Assembly: GCF_012584515.1 (NCBI RefSeq)
Contig: NZ_CP051461.1
Location: forward strand, 3,405,501-3,469,500
Length of the DNA: 64,000 nt
DNA from: Polaromonas vacuolata
GTDB taxonomy: Bacteria > Pseudomonadota > Gammaproteobacteria > Burkholderiales > Burkholderiaceae_C
Direction of reading: 5' to 3'
The notes beneath the pieces were generated by a model. The model did not search any database. It was not told where the DNA came from and saw only the letters and a program-made list of their open reading frames with translations. Shown piece after piece: positions 1 through 10,367 of this stretch (positions are counted from its first letter, which is position 1; every line of letters starts with the position of its first letter). The position numbers and the translations under genes are program-made.

Positions 1-131
1 ATTTCGTGATCGACAGCTTTCAGCATTTGTTTGATCTGACCGCACCGGACTTCACGCCGCTTTACGCCCAGCTTTTGGCTTTAGACGAAATTCCACCCGG
101 GCTGATCTTGTCTGGGGAAGAACTGCTCTGA
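1..131 (+). CDS. phhA: Phenylalanine 4-hydroxylase, C-terminal fragment
   Basis: The open frame begins at base 3, enters from outside the window and ends with TGA at 129-131. The 42 visible residues include FVIDSFQHLFDLTAPDFTPLY, which I recognise as the C-terminal tail of bacterial (Chromobacterium-type) phenylalanine 4-hydroxylases. That enzyme is a cytosolic non-haem iron, pterin-dependent monooxygenase converting phenylalanine to tyrosine. The catalytic core with its His-His-Glu iron site lies outside the window, so only the tail supports the call. No pterin dehydratase gene follows; the next gene is on the opposite strand. Confidence 0.75.
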   Translation, partial: FVIDSFQHLFDLTAPDFTPLYAQLLALDEIPPGLILSGEELL

Positions 132-196
132 AGTGATGCTTTGACCTTAAGGCATAGGCTGGTCAAAGCGCACACAGCAAGCAAGCATTCATCCGC

Positions 197-1093
197 TCAC
201 TCAAGCAGCGCCAAAGATCCCGTCACAACCTCGGGAACAAAAGCCATCTGCACATGTGCCACGCCGTGCAGCAAATGCCTATTCGCACCGGCAATATAGG
301 CCGCAGAAGCAGGAAAAACAATGTTGTCGCTGCTCGAATACCAGCAAGTAAACAAGCGCCGGCGCTCAGGTGTCAGCGCTTGCTCTAGCTTTTTTTGCCA
401 CGGGCTGTCTATGCGCATCTGGCCTACATTGGTGCCCAATCCAAAGCGCGCCAGCCAGGTGCCGCGGTGCGGCGTGCCTATCGTGACGATGTGATGCACA
501 CGCGTCAAATCAAGCTGACGCCCCAACCAAGCCCTGACCGCGAGACCGCCCATGCTGTGACAAACCAGCAAAGGCGCAAGACCAGTAGCCCGTATCAGTT
601 GCTCGACAGCCGCATCAATTTGCGGCGTGTAGTCGTCAATTGAAGCAAACACTGGTTCTAGACTGAGCGCGACAAAAGCGTGACCGCTGCCTTGCAAACG
701 CGTCATCCAAGGATTCCAAAAACCACGGTTGCAGAAATAACCATGCACAAAAACAACACCGCGCTTACCGGGCAGCACGGATTGAGAACTAATCTGATCG
801 GGAATCGCACGATGCCGAAAGGGCTGAAGCCAGGTAAACACCAAAGGCGCCGTGCGCATCTCACCCAACCAAGCGGCTGCAAGCTGCTGAAAGCTAGGCG
901 GCGCTGCGCCATCTTGGTTGCCAATCACGCGCACCAACAGCAACTCCACCGCCAGAAAAAAAGCGTAGGCAAGCAGCAGCAGCAATAAGCCTGTCAAGGC
1001 TAGCCAAAAGTGACTGTCCCGAAAAAAAAGAAACCACGCCAGAGCAACGCCAATCAGACTGAAGGTGATGAATTTTTGAATCAATGCCAGCAT
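197..1093 (-). CDS. Membrane-anchored alpha/beta-hydrolase (lipase/esterase-like)
   Basis: A 298-residue protein from the ATG at 1093; a TTG eleven codons upstream is less likely, because an AGG stands about 8 nt before the ATG. Two hydrophobic segments fill the first ~55 residues, suggesting an inner-membrane anchor. The rest is an alpha/beta-hydrolase: VFVHGYFCNRGFW is the oxyanion-hole strand-turn, CHSMGG carries the nucleophile Ser180, and a late IGTPHRGTWLA segment resembles triacylglycerol lipases and PGAP1-like hydrolases. Substrate unknown. Its neighbours do not form an operon with it. The fold is confident, the reaction only generic (carboxylic ester hydrolysis). Confidence 0.75.
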   Translation of the reverse strand: MLALIQKFITFSLIGVALAWFLFFRDSHFWLALTGLLLLLLAYAFFLAVELLLVRVIGNQDGAAPPSFQQLAAAWLGEMRTAPLVFTWLQPFRHRAIPDQISSQSVLPGKRGVVFVHGYFCNRGFWNPWMTRLQGSGHAFVALSLEPVFASIDDYTPQIDAAVEQLIRATGLAPLLVCHSMGGLAVRAWLGRQLDLTRVHHIVTIGTPHRGTWLARFGLGTNVGQMRIDSPWQKKLEQALTPERRRLFTCWYSSSDNIVFPASAAYIAGANRHLLHGVAHVQMAFVPEVVTGSLALLE

Positions 1094-1232
1094 GCGTGAA
1101 CCTGTTATAAAAGAAAAAATATTCAACCCAACAAATGCACCCTATCAAACACTGGCACAACCCGCAGCGCAGCAGATTTAAAAACCAAGCCTGTGGTACG
1201 GGTAGTTGCCAGCAACATGAGGTGCAAACGCG

Positions 1233-2165
1233 ATGACATCAGCAAATAGTATGCCGCCACTGCCAAAGGGTATGCAGGTCTTTGAGCGTGGCTGGTTATC
1301 AGCCAACAATATTCTTTTCACTGGCGACGCTGGAAGTTTACTGATTGACAGCGGCTACTCTAGCCACTCTGCGCAAACACTTTTGCTACTAGAAGGTGCA
1401 CTCGGGACTCGTCCACTGGATACCTTGGTCAACACCCACTTGCACAGCGACCATTGCGGCGCAAACGCAGCCTTGCAACAGCGTTATCCAGGCCTTGTGA
1501 CTCTGATACCACCGGGTCAAGCCGATCTGGTCAGTCGCTGGGATGCTGCCGCACTGACTTACACACCAACCGGTCAGCTATGCCCGCAGTTTGTTTTTAG
1601 CGACGTGCTGGAGCCCGGCAGCACGATGCGCTTTGGCGCGCAAAACTGGGAAATTCATGCAGCGCCCGGACACGATACCCACTCGCTGATTTTTTTCGAA
1701 CCGCAAGCAGGCATTCTTATTTCCGCCGACGCATTGTGGGAAAAAGGCTTTGGCGTGGTGTTTCCAGAACTAGAAGGCGAGCAGGCCTTCGCAGACGTGG
1801 CGGCAACGCTGGACGTCATCGCACGGTTAAAACCCAAAATCGTCATTCCTGGCCACGGCAAAAGCTTTCTCTACACCGAGGCCGTCATGGCACTGGCGCG
1901 CAAACGACTGGACGGCTTTGTTGCCGATCCTCAGCGGCACGCGCTGTATGCGGCCAAGGTTTTATGCAAATTCAAACTGCTTGAGGTACAGGTGCAGCGC
2001 TACGCTGATTTCGCCGCGTGGGCCGAGCAGGCCAGTTATTTCAACCAAATCAGAATGAAGTTTTTCAGTCATCAGCCTATGGCTGAGTGGCTGAGTGAGC
2101 TGTGCGATGACTTGGTGCGCTCAGGCGCTGCGACGCGGGATGCGCAACACATTCGTAATCAGTGA
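1233..2165 (+). CDS. Metallo-beta-lactamase-fold hydrolase
   Basis: A 310-residue protein. The zinc-binding motif appears as NTHLHSDHCG (HxHxDH) near residue 70, followed by APGHDTHS, SADALWEKGFG and VIPGHGKSF, the usual order of metal ligands in the glyoxalase II/MBL superfamily. A roughly 80-residue helical C-terminal region follows the fold, as in MBL proteins such as the SoxH/lactonase/flavoprotein-like groups. GAGGTG 9 nt upstream supports the ATG at 1233. It stands alone and divergent from the preceding hydrolase. Hydrolysis of a thioester or lactone is plausible but the substrate cannot be named. Confidence 0.8.
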   Translation: MTSANSMPPLPKGMQVFERGWLSANNILFTGDAGSLLIDSGYSSHSAQTLLLLEGALGTRPLDTLVNTHLHSDHCGANAALQQRYPGLVTLIPPGQADLVSRWDAAALTYTPTGQLCPQFVFSDVLEPGSTMRFGAQNWEIHAAPGHDTHSLIFFEPQAGILISADALWEKGFGVVFPELEGEQAFADVAATLDVIARLKPKIVIPGHGKSFLYTEAVMALARKRLDGFVADPQRHALYAAKVLCKFKLLEVQVQRYADFAAWAEQASYFNQIRMKFFSHQPMAEWLSELCDDLVRSGAATRDAQHIRNQ

Positions 2166-2259
2166 TAAAAAACTCGTCACGACATTGCGGTGACACCACA
2201 GAAAGCGCGCAACCCAGCCTAGCGATGGCCGAGTTAACGTTATCCAAAAGGCGTCAGGG

Positions 2260-2898
2260 TTAGGCCAAAATCACAGCCAAACTGGCATCGAGATGCTCAC
2301 TTGGCAAACGCTTAAAACCAGTGCGGGCAAAGCGCTGCAATCGACCGACGATAAAGGCCAGTGCTAACGAGGCGCGAACTTGCGCATCTACTGTAGGCGT
2401 AGCGGCACCTGCGGCCGAGGCAAGCTCGCGCAAGTTTTGCCGCAGATCAGCTTCGAGTTTGTCGAAAAACTGATTCATGCGCTCTTGCAGCCTGTCGTTC
2501 TCAAAAACCAAAGCATCGCCCACCATGACGCGCGCCATACCGGGGTTTTTTTCAGCAAATTGCAGCACCATAGCGACCAATTTACGGCTACGCGTCAATG
2601 GTTCAATTTCACGCTCGGCAATTTGGTTGACTAGCGTGAAGACGCTTTGCTCTATGAACTCAATCAAGCCCTCAAACATCTGCGCCTTGCTGGCGAAATG
2701 TCGGTAAAGCGCGGCTTCACTGACTTCAAGTTTGGCCGCCAAAGCAGCCGTCGTAATGCGCTCGGCACCGGGCTGCTCAAGCATGCCGGCCAAGGTCTGA
2801 AGTATTTGCACCCTGCGCTCACCCGGCTTGGGCCGCTTGCGTGACTTGGGGTCAGGCGTGACGGGGCTCAAAACGGATTCGGACGCGGGGTCTTGCAT
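2260..2898 (-). CDS. slmA: Nucleoid occlusion factor SlmA (TetR family)
   Basis: From the ATG at 2898 the product has 212 residues. An upstream ATG at 2991 would add 31 residues with no family resemblance, so the internal start is preferred. The Arg/Lys-rich RKRPKPGERRVQIL is followed by a TetR helix-turn-helix (TTAALAAKLEVSEAALYRHF) and a SlmA-type ligand/FtsZ-interaction domain (KAQMFEGLIEFIE). SlmA binds specific chromosomal sites and blocks FtsZ ring assembly over the nucleoid. Proximity to argB is common in Burkholderiales. It is transcribed in the same direction as the sensor kinase and argB but separated from them by a gap. Confidence 0.85.
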   Translation of the reverse strand: MQDPASESVLSPVTPDPKSRKRPKPGERRVQILQTLAGMLEQPGAERITTAALAAKLEVSEAALYRHFASKAQMFEGLIEFIEQSVFTLVNQIAEREIEPLTRSRKLVAMVLQFAEKNPGMARVMVGDALVFENDRLQERMNQFFDKLEADLRQNLRELASAAGAATPTVDAQVRASLALAFIVGRLQRFARTGFKRLPSEHLDASLAVILA

Positions 2899-3105
2899 AA
2901 GAAGGCTCAAGGTGATGGAAAAAATAATGGGGCCAAAGACCAAAACTCTTGCGTTAAAAATACCTGCTGCACTCAAGTGCAAGCGCGGCATAAGTGATGG
3001 ACACGCAAGAAAACAAAGGTTTTAACACCCAAATTAGCAACCAAATTGGCTGAGTTGGATTCTCGCACAGCGCTATGCGGTCAGAGCGCCTGTGCCGCGG
3101 TTGCT

Positions 3106-4527
3106 TTAACTCGTGCTCTGCGCTGCTGGCTGTGCCTGCAGAACCAAGCGCACGCGTAAGCCGCGTGGTGCGAGACTGCGGGCATAGTCCAGCTCCAGTT
3201 GCGACTGATGCGCGCGAGCAATTTCATCAGCGATGGCCAACCCCAAACCATTGCCGTCACCCGCCGTGCCATGCACCCGGTAAAAACGTTGCAAAGCCAG
3301 CGGTCGCTCAGCCGGTTCAAGGCCGGGCCCATCGTCCTCCACTTCAAGAAAGACGCGGCTCGGCTCGGCTGGCAGCAAAGCCGGCAATACACCGCAGCGA
3401 ATCGTCACGCAGCCGCCAATAGCCGTGTATTTGACCGCATTGTCGGCAAGATTAGAAAGCAGCTCAGCGAGCAACCATTCGTAACCACGCGCCTGAGCGG
3501 GCAACGCCTCCAGACCCAAATCCAAGCCCTTATCAGTCGCCGCATCCAGGTGTCGATAAAGTACAGATTCGCATAGCTTTTTAAGGTCTACCGCTTGCAT
3601 GGCCTGCGCGACATGGGTGAAAGAGTCAGCCCGCGAAAGCGCTAAAAGCTGGTTAGCCAACTGCGAAGTACGCCGGGTAGCGCCGCGTAGCTTGAGCAAC
3701 TTATCTGACGTCAGCGTCACCGCACCAGCCGAAAGGCTTGCAGCCTGAGTCCAGGCTTCGACTTGGGCTTGCAGACCGGCCAGCGGCGTGCGCAGTTGAT
3801 GGGCAGCATCGGCAACGAAACGACGTTGACCCTCTGCTTGGTCATTCACCAGTCCGAACAAACGGTTTAAAGCGCTCACCAGCGGCTGCACCTCAGCCGG
3901 TGTGCTGAGCAAGTCTATGGCACTAAGGTCACGCGGGCTGCGTCGTTCAACCGCCTCCTTGAGGGCGATTAGCGGCCGCAAAGCACGCGCCACCGCCCAT
4001 TTGACGGCAAAACCGGTTGTCAGTAACAGCAGCAAGTCAGGTAGCAACACCCGCAGCCAAAGTGAGCTAAGCCACTGCTGGCGTGAGTCCGATCCATCAG
4101 CGATCTGCAGTATCAACTCGCCAGATCCAGTGGCCACACGCTGTGAGCCAATTCGGTAAGTCACACCGGCAAACTCGGTGCTGACGAATTCTGGCTCTAA
4201 CGTAGCCGGAAGAACGCCAGCAATCCAAGGCTCGCCAATCAAATAGTTCCCCGCCGAGTCCGACACCCGCACGCCCGCCATACCCACTCTGGCCTTAATA
4301 AAAGCGTCTAGCTCTGGCGCCAGCAGCAGCACCGGCAAACTACCCGGCGCGGCCGCGCTAGGCAGTACGGAGTCGGCCAGCAAGGGCAGTAAGTGCTGGA
4401 GTTGCGGGTCTTTGCGCAAAGCTGCATTGCCGGCGCTGCGGTAATCCAAATAAATACCTGCCAACGCAAAAATACCCAAGGGCAACAGCAACAGCAACAG
4501 CAAGCGGTGCTGAAGGCCTAGCTTCAT
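3106..4527 (-). CDS. Sensor histidine kinase (TctE/QseC-like)
   Basis: A 473-residue inner-membrane kinase. A first transmembrane helix lies near residues 7-27, a periplasmic sensor region runs to about 155, and a second helix spans about 158-178. The HisKA box FVADAAHQLRTPLAGL places the phospho-acceptor at His243, and DNAVKYT, DDGPGL and NGLGLAIADEIA are the N, G1 and G2 boxes. The gene overlaps the end of the upstream response regulator by 4 nt (ATGA), so the two are translationally coupled. The short sensor domain and DAAHQLRTPL signature fit the tricarboxylate (TctE) or QseC groups. No target gene is adjacent, so the stimulus is unknown. Confidence 0.85.
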   Translation of the reverse strand: MKLGLQHRLLLLLLLPLGIFALAGIYLDYRSAGNAALRKDPQLQHLLPLLADSVLPSAAAPGSLPVLLLAPELDAFIKARVGMAGVRVSDSAGNYLIGEPWIAGVLPATLEPEFVSTEFAGVTYRIGSQRVATGSGELILQIADGSDSRQQWLSSLWLRVLLPDLLLLLTTGFAVKWAVARALRPLIALKEAVERRSPRDLSAIDLLSTPAEVQPLVSALNRLFGLVNDQAEGQRRFVADAAHQLRTPLAGLQAQVEAWTQAASLSAGAVTLTSDKLLKLRGATRRTSQLANQLLALSRADSFTHVAQAMQAVDLKKLCESVLYRHLDAATDKGLDLGLEALPAQARGYEWLLAELLSNLADNAVKYTAIGGCVTIRCGVLPALLPAEPSRVFLEVEDDGPGLEPAERPLALQRFYRVHGTAGDGNGLGLAIADEIARAHQSQLELDYARSLAPRGLRVRLVLQAQPAAQSTS

Positions 4528-5213
4528 ACGCAGGTGATGGGTAACAGCGGCATCAGCTCAAGGCGGTAACCAAAGCCGCGCACTGAACGCAGAGCTACGC
4601 CGTGCGGCTCTAATTTGCTGCGTAAGCGGGAGATAAATACCTCAGTCGCATTGAGCGAAGCACCCTTATCCAAGCCTTGCATGGCTTCAAGCAACTGCTC
4701 TTTGCTAACCGGTTTGGGTGCGCTAATGATCAAACATTTAACCGCCCGCCACTCACGTCTACCGAGCTCAATGTGCAGACCTTTGGAGCGCATTTCGTCA
4801 CAGCTCAAATCAATTTCAAGCACACCAAAACTCAGCGTCTCCCCAGCGCTGGCTTGAGTGCGACGCAGCAGCGCACGCAGGCGGGCAAGCAATTCGGGCA
4901 GCTCAAAGGGTTTGATCATGTAGTCATCAGCGCCTAGGTCAAGACCCTGAATGCGGTCTTGCAAGGCGTCGCGTGCGGTCAGTATTAGCACCGGTATGGC
5001 CTGGCCCATTTGACGTATACGGCGTGTCAGTTCTAGGCCATCCATGCCAGGCAAGCCAATGTCTATGACAGCGGCGCTAAAAACTGAATCTGACAACATC
5101 TGCAGGGCGCGCTCAGCGCTACCTGCCCAGTCGACCTCGTAGCCGGCATCGGTCAAGCCCAGCTTGATTCCGCTAGCGAGCATGAGGTCGTCTTCTACTA
5201 AGAGTAGGCGCAT
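4524..5213 (-). CDS. OmpR-family response regulator (QseB/TctD-like)
   Basis: A 229-residue regulator: receiver domain (EDD at 7-9, phospho-acceptor Asp51 in VIDIGLPGMDG, Lys in MIKPF), then a winged-helix domain ending in SVRGFGYRLE. The helix containing LNATEVFISRLRSKLE is typical of the QseB/TctD branch. It is the first gene of the pair with the overlapping kinase gene. A 109-bp gap separates it from the argB stop, so its promoter is probably in that gap. DNA targets cannot be deduced from this window. Confidence 0.88.
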   Translation of the reverse strand: MRLLLVEDDLMLASGIKLGLTDAGYEVDWAGSAERALQMLSDSVFSAAVIDIGLPGMDGLELTRRIRQMGQAIPVLILTARDALQDRIQGLDLGADDYMIKPFELPELLARLRALLRRTQASAGETLSFGVLEIDLSCDEMRSKGLHIELGRREWRAVKCLIISAPKPVSKEQLLEAMQGLDKGASLNATEVFISRLRSKLEPHGVALRSVRGFGYRLELMPLLPITCV

Positions 5214-5322
5214 AAAACGTCAGACATTAATTGGGCTGGCAACCCGCAAAATTGCGTAAATTTAATACCGCGTTATCTACGGTAGCAACGGTGGTGGCGT
5301 TTGCGGGCCGTGACAGGCTCAC

Positions 5323-6231
<909 letters not shown>

Positions 6232-6234
6232 TTA

Positions 6235-6609
6235 TCAGCTCTCGTCGGCAGTGATGAGAAATTCTGGTTTGCCGCGGCCTTGCTCTATCAGCGCAGCCAA
6301 CCAACGTGGAGTCAGACCACGGCCACTCCAAGTCTGGCCATCTGGTCCTTGGTATTTGGCCGCTACCGGCTGGGTATTGCCCTTTTTTGTCAGCGTTTTT
6401 CTGACCTTGGCAGGCTTGTCGGTAGGATCTTTTTCGACCTTGGCTGGCTTACTCACCTTAGTTGTTTGCAAGTCCTTGACCGTAATACCAAACGCGTACA
6501 TTTTCTCGCGAATTTCACGTACGGTTTTGTCAAATTCTTTTGCCTTAATAAGTGATGCTTGCTTTTGCAGTTTTTCGATTTGCGACTGAAGATCAACCAG
6601 AGTACTCAT
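6235..6609 (-). CDS. H-NS family DNA-binding protein
   Basis: A 124-residue protein. The N-terminal half (LQSQIEKLQKQASLIKAKEF) is a coiled coil for oligomerisation; a Lys/Ala-rich linker follows; the C-terminal half holds the H-NS core motif GPDGQTWSGRGLTPRWL, which contacts AT-rich minor grooves. Such proteins are nucleoid-associated repressors of AT-rich, often horizontally acquired DNA, which may matter for the AT-rich region at 26-34 kb. It precedes argB by 6 nt and has a 349-bp AT-rich upstream region. Which of several H-NS paralogues it is cannot be said. Confidence 0.88.
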   Translation of the reverse strand: MSTLVDLQSQIEKLQKQASLIKAKEFDKTVREIREKMYAFGITVKDLQTTKVSKPAKVEKDPTDKPAKVRKTLTKKGNTQPVAAKYQGPDGQTWSGRGLTPRWLAALIEQGRGKPEFLITADES

Positions 6610-6958
6610 GAAAGTTACCTTAATAAAAAAAAGTGGGTGTATAGATGCACGAAAGTACAGCAGTAAAAAATGAATAACTATATGGTCAATATTATTAACG
6701 ACAAAGTGAGGTCAAAGCTTTAAAACGGGTAATAGTAATAAAAGCTTGCTGCAAGTAACAATAAGCAGCGCGGTGAAATTCGTTAATTTAAAAAATAGTT
6801 AATAACTAAACGATAAAGAAAGTACCGATAACGGTTGAATTCAAACCCACAGCTCAACGCAAATTTTGTATTGTTATTATTTTTCTAATCCGTAAAAACT
6901 ATCTGCAAGTAGTCTAAAAATATTAATCCTGTGGCGAGCAAAATAGCGACAACCGCTA
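6610..6958. other. 349-bp AT-rich intergenic region upstream of the H-NS-like gene
   Basis: No convincing open frame is present. The segment is rich in A/T runs (for example around 6655-6700 and 6770-6840), as expected for a promoter and possible self-binding region of an H-NS-family gene transcribed leftward from about 6609. A short inverted repeat (AATAGCG/CGCTATT, 6946-6964) overlaps the end of rmlC and is too weak to call a terminator. I see no RNA gene here. Confidence 0.4.
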
Positions 6959-7507
6959 TTAACTAAACACTTCTGCATTAAAAAAAGTATCGCCCGCCCT
7001 ATCCCTGGGCGACAAAACAGGCGTGACGCCGGTATCAGGCCAGTTAATAGCAATCGTTGCATCATTCCAAGCAATACAGCGCTCGTGGACAGGCGCGTAA
7101 TACTCTGTGGTCTTGTAGAGAAATTCAGCGAATTCACTCAACACTAAGAATCCATGTCCAAAACCAGGCGGTATCCATAATTGTTTTTGATTGACGTCAC
7201 TCAGCTCAACACCTACCCATTGGCCAAAGTATGCGGAAGATTTGCGCAGATCAACCGCCACATCAAAAACAGCGCCGCGCACAACGCGCACCAGTTTGCC
7301 TTGCGGTTGTTTGATTTGATAATGCAGTCCGCGCAGCACGCCCTTGGCAGAACGTGAGTGGTTATCTTGCACAAAATTTTGCGGCTGACCCAATGCAGTC
7401 GTAAATTTCGCTTGATTAAAACTCTCAAAAAAGAAACCTCGCTCGTCGCCAAAAACTTGCGGCTCAATTAACACCACATCGGGAATTGCTAATGGCGTTA
7501 CTTTCAT
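6959..7507 (-). CDS. rmlC: dTDP-4-dehydrorhamnose 3,5-epimerase
   Basis: A 182-residue enzyme from the ATG at 7507, which overlaps the rmlA stop as TGATG. It epimerises dTDP-4-keto-6-deoxyglucose at C3 and C5. Seen: VLIEPQVFGDERGFFFESF near the N-terminus, QDNHSRSAKGVLRGLHYQ with the catalytic His, VDLRKSS, and WIPPGFGHGFLVL. Length is normal for RmlC. It is the last gene of the rmlB-rmlD-rmlA-rmlC operon that makes the L-rhamnose donor for O-antigen or other surface glycans. Confidence 0.96.
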   Translation of the reverse strand: MKVTPLAIPDVVLIEPQVFGDERGFFFESFNQAKFTTALGQPQNFVQDNHSRSAKGVLRGLHYQIKQPQGKLVRVVRGAVFDVAVDLRKSSAYFGQWVGVELSDVNQKQLWIPPGFGHGFLVLSEFAEFLYKTTEYYAPVHERCIAWNDATIAINWPDTGVTPVLSPRDRAGDTFFNAEVFS

Positions 7508-8391
7508 CAAAATACCTTTTCATTGAGCACGCGCAGCAAGTACTGACCATAGCCATTTTTAATCATCGGTTGTGCTAGCGCTTCTAACTGGGCCGCACCA
7601 ATCCATTTTTGTCTAAAGGCAATTTCTTCAGGACAAGACACTTTGAGGCCTTGACGATTCTCCAGTGTGGCGATGAACTGGCTCGCCTCAAGCAATGACT
7701 CGTGCGTTCCGGTGTCTAACCAAGCGTAGCCCCTGCCCATGATCTCTACATTGAGCGCGCCTTGCTCTAAGTAGAGCCGATTCAAGTCAGTGATTTCATA
7801 TTCTCCACGCGCCGAAGGTTTGAGACTTTTGGCCAGCGCAACGACTTGATCGTCATAAAAGTACAAACCGGTCACCGCATAGTTTGACTTCGCTAGCTTG
7901 GGTTTTTCTTCTAAGGACAGCGCTTTGCCAGCCCGGTCAAACTCAACCACGCCATAGCGCTGTGGGTCAATCACATGGTAGGCAAAAACAGTGGCGCCCT
8001 GCTTTTGCTGCGTGGCGTCAGCCAGCAAACTAGAAAAATCGTGACCGTAAAAAATATTATCGCCAAGCACTAGCGCGCTGGGTGAATTGCCCAGGAATTT
8101 CGCCCCAATCACAAAGGCTTGCGCCAAGCCGTTTGGCGTGTCTTGCACCGCATATTGAAAATGAATACCCCACTGACTACCGTCACCCAATAATTGAACA
8201 AAACGCGGCGTGTCTTGCACTGTGCTGATGATGAGCACCTCGCGTATGCCGGCTAGCATTAAGGTGCTCAGTGGGTAATAAATCATGGGCTTGTCGTACA
8301 CCGGTAGTAGCTGTTTGCTAATTGCCAACGTCGCAGGATGTAAGCGAGAGCCCGTGCCACCAGCCAAAACAATGCCTTTTCTTGTCGTCAT
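7507..8391 (-). CDS. rmlA: Glucose-1-phosphate thymidylyltransferase
   Basis: A 294-residue nucleotidyltransferase that joins dTTP and glucose-1-phosphate to make dTDP-glucose, the first step of the rhamnose pathway. It has the [20 protein letters not shown] nucleotide-binding signature, the metal-binding VLGDNIFYG and [20 protein letters not shown]. Length matches the short RmlA class. An 12-nt gap separates it from rmlD upstream, and its stop overlaps the rmlC start, so translation is coupled. Confidence 0.96.
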   Translation of the reverse strand: MTTRKGIVLAGGTGSRLHPATLAISKQLLPVYDKPMIYYPLSTLMLAGIREVLIISTVQDTPRFVQLLGDGSQWGIHFQYAVQDTPNGLAQAFVIGAKFLGNSPSALVLGDNIFYGHDFSSLLADATQQKQGATVFAYHVIDPQRYGVVEFDRAGKALSLEEKPKLAKSNYAVTGLYFYDDQVVALAKSLKPSARGEYEITDLNRLYLEQGALNVEIMGRGYAWLDTGTHESLLEASQFIATLENRQGLKVSCPEEIAFRQKWIGAAQLEALAQPMIKNGYGQYLLRVLNEKVF

Positions 8392-8403
8392 AAGCGTTTT
8401 TCT

Positions 8404-9294
8404 TTAAAGGGTTTGAGTCAGCATACGCGTCACGCCGGTTTGCCAATGCGGCAAAGCGAGGTCAAACACGGTTTGCAGTTTTGCACTGCAAAGGCGTGAA
8501 TTAAGCGGACGCGCAGCCGCTGTTTTGAAGGCACTGCTAGGAACGGCCCTCACTTGACGGGCGGTGAAATGTATATCGGGTTGCAATAAAGCCGCCTGCG
8601 CCAGCACAAACTCGGCATAAGCATGCCAAGAGGTTTCGCCGCTAGCGGTCAAATGATAAAGACCACAGTCCTGCGGCCGCTGCAAAACTTGACGTATTGC
8701 GTGCGCGCTAACATCGGCCAGTAAATCTGCCCCGGTGGGCGCGCCAAACTGATCGTCAATCACATTTAAGCTGTCGCGCTTCTGGGCCAGCCGCAACATG
8801 GTCTTGGCAAAATTGCCGCCGCGTGCAGCGTAAACCCAGCTGGTGCGAAAAATTAAATGCCGGCAGCTTGCGGCTATTACTCGCTGCTCGCCGTCGCGTT
8901 TTGACTGGCCGTAGACGCTAAGCGGCGCGGCCACACTGTCCTCAGTCCAGGGCTGATCACCACTGCCGTCAAATACATAGTCGGTGCTGTAGTGCACCAG
9001 CAAGGCATTGATTTTGGCGGCTTGAATCGCCAACACTTCAGGCGCTAGCGCATTGAGTGTGTGGGCCAGTTCGGGCTCACTCTCAGCTTTGTCTACTGCG
9101 GTGTGCGCTGCAGCGTTAACGATGACGTCTGGCCGTAAACCCTGCACTGTTGCGGCGAGGCCGGACAAATTAGCGATATCGCCACACCAGTTTGTACTGC
9201 CGCGTTGGAGCGCAATTAGCTCACCCAACGGCGCTAAAGAGCGCCGCAACTCCCAACCGAGTTGGCCGTTGGCGCCAAGCAGCAATATCTTCAT
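8404..9294 (-). CDS. rmlD: dTDP-4-dehydrorhamnose reductase
   Basis: A 296-residue short-chain dehydrogenase/reductase catalysing the last NAD(P)H-dependent step to dTDP-L-rhamnose. The start at 9294 is chosen because MKILLLGANGQLGWELRR is the family N-terminus and its ATG overlaps the rmlB stop as ATGA. GANGQLG is the dinucleotide-binding glycine motif, HYSTDYVFDG the conserved strand, and YGQSKRDGE the catalytic YxxxK. All features look intact. Confidence 0.95.
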   Translation of the reverse strand: MKILLLGANGQLGWELRRSLAPLGELIALQRGSTNWCGDIANLSGLAATVQGLRPDVIVNAAAHTAVDKAESEPELAHTLNALAPEVLAIQAAKINALLVHYSTDYVFDGSGDQPWTEDSVAAPLSVYGQSKRDGEQRVIAASCRHLIFRTSWVYAARGGNFAKTMLRLAQKRDSLNVIDDQFGAPTGADLLADVSAHAIRQVLQRPQDCGLYHLTASGETSWHAYAEFVLAQAALLQPDIHFTARQVRAVPSSAFKTAAARPLNSRLCSAKLQTVFDLALPHWQTGVTRMLTQTL

Positions 9295-10367
9295 AAGGCA
9301 AGCTTTTCTGGTGCTGCAGACTGCTTGCCCCGCCACTCGCGGTAAGCGCCACTTTGCACATTAGCGAGCCAATCGGGATTAGCCAAATACCAAACCACGG
9401 TCTTACGTATGCCAGTGTCAAAGGTTTCCTCTGGACGCCAACCTAGCTCGTGCTCAATTTTGCTGGCATTTATGGCGTAGCGCTTGTCATGACCAGGTCT
9501 GTCCGTGACATAGCTAATTTGTAGCGCATAACTTTTACCATCCGCTCTGGGACGCAACTCGTCGAGCAAGCGACAAAGCGTTTTAACTATCTCTATATTT
9601 AGTTTTTCATTCCCGCCACCAATGTTGTAGACCTCACCTAGCCGACCGTTTTGCAACACCCGGCGTAGAGCGCTGCAATGGTCTTTGACATACAGCCAAT
9701 CACGCACTTGCCTGCCGTCGCCATAAACCGGCAGCGGCTTGTCAGCCAAAGCATTGACGATGACCAAAGGAATTAGCTTTTCAGGAAAGTGCAGCGGGCC
9801 GTAGTTATTGCTGCAATGGGTAGTTAATACCGGCAAGCCGTAGGTGTGGTGATAGGCTCGCACCAAGTGATCGCTGGCAGCCTTGCTGGCGGAGTAGGGA
9901 CTATTGGGTTGGTACTGATGGGTTTCAGTAAAGGCGGCATCGCCGGGATCGAGTGAGCCGTAGACCTCATCGGTAGAAACATGCAGCAAACGAAATTTAG
10001 ATTTATCCGCATCCGCCATCGCTCGCCAATAGCCGAGTACGGCTTCGAGCAAGCGAAAGGTGCCGACAATATTGGTTTGTATAAAGTCTTCTGGGCCATG
10101 GATGGAACGATCCACATGGGATTCAGCCGCGAAATTAATAATTGCACGCGGCTGGTGTTCGGCCAGCAAACTAGCGATGAGCGCTGTATCAGCAATGTCG
10201 CCCCGAATAAAAATATGCCGCGCATCGCCATGAAGAGAGGCCAGACTCTCTAAGTTGCCCGCATAGCTAAGCGTGTCAAGGTTTATCACTGGCTCGTCTG
10301 ATTTAGAGAGCCAGTCGAGGATGAAATTAGCGCCTATAAAGCCTGCGCCGCCGGTAACTAAAATCAT
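9291..10367 (-). CDS. rmlB: dTDP-glucose 4,6-dehydratase
   Basis: A 358-residue extended short-chain dehydrogenase that dehydrates dTDP-glucose to the 4-keto-6-deoxy sugar. GGAGFIGANF is the NAD-binding motif, FAAESHVDRSI the family signature, STDEVYG contains the active-site Thr-Asp-Glu, and YSASKAASDHL the catalytic Tyr-Lys pair. It is the first gene of the leftward rml operon, overlapping rmlD by 4 nt. The 288-bp upstream gap (10368-10655), shared with the divergent TetR gene, must contain both promoters. Confidence 0.96.
   Translation of the reverse strand: MILVTGGAGFIGANFILDWLSKSDEPVINLDTLSYAGNLESLASLHGDARHIFIRGDIADTALIASLLAEHQPRAIINFAAESHVDRSIHGPEDFIQTNIVGTFRLLEAVLGYWRAMADADKSKFRLLHVSTDEVYGSLDPGDAAFTETHQYQPNSPYSASKAASDHLVRAYHHTYGLPVLTTHCSNNYGPLHFPEKLIPLVIVNALADKPLPVYGDGRQVRDWLYVKDHCSALRRVLQNGRLGEVYNIGGGNEKLNIEIVKTLCRLLDELRPRADGKSYALQISYVTDRPGHDKRYAINASKIEHELGWRPEETFDTGIRKTVVWYLANPDWLANVQSGAYREWRGKQSAAPEKLAL

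Noticed and set aside
6946..6964. AATAGCG/CGCTATT hairpin as terminator of the rml operon.
   Set aside because: Short stem that overlaps the rmlC stop and lacks a T run on the minus strand.
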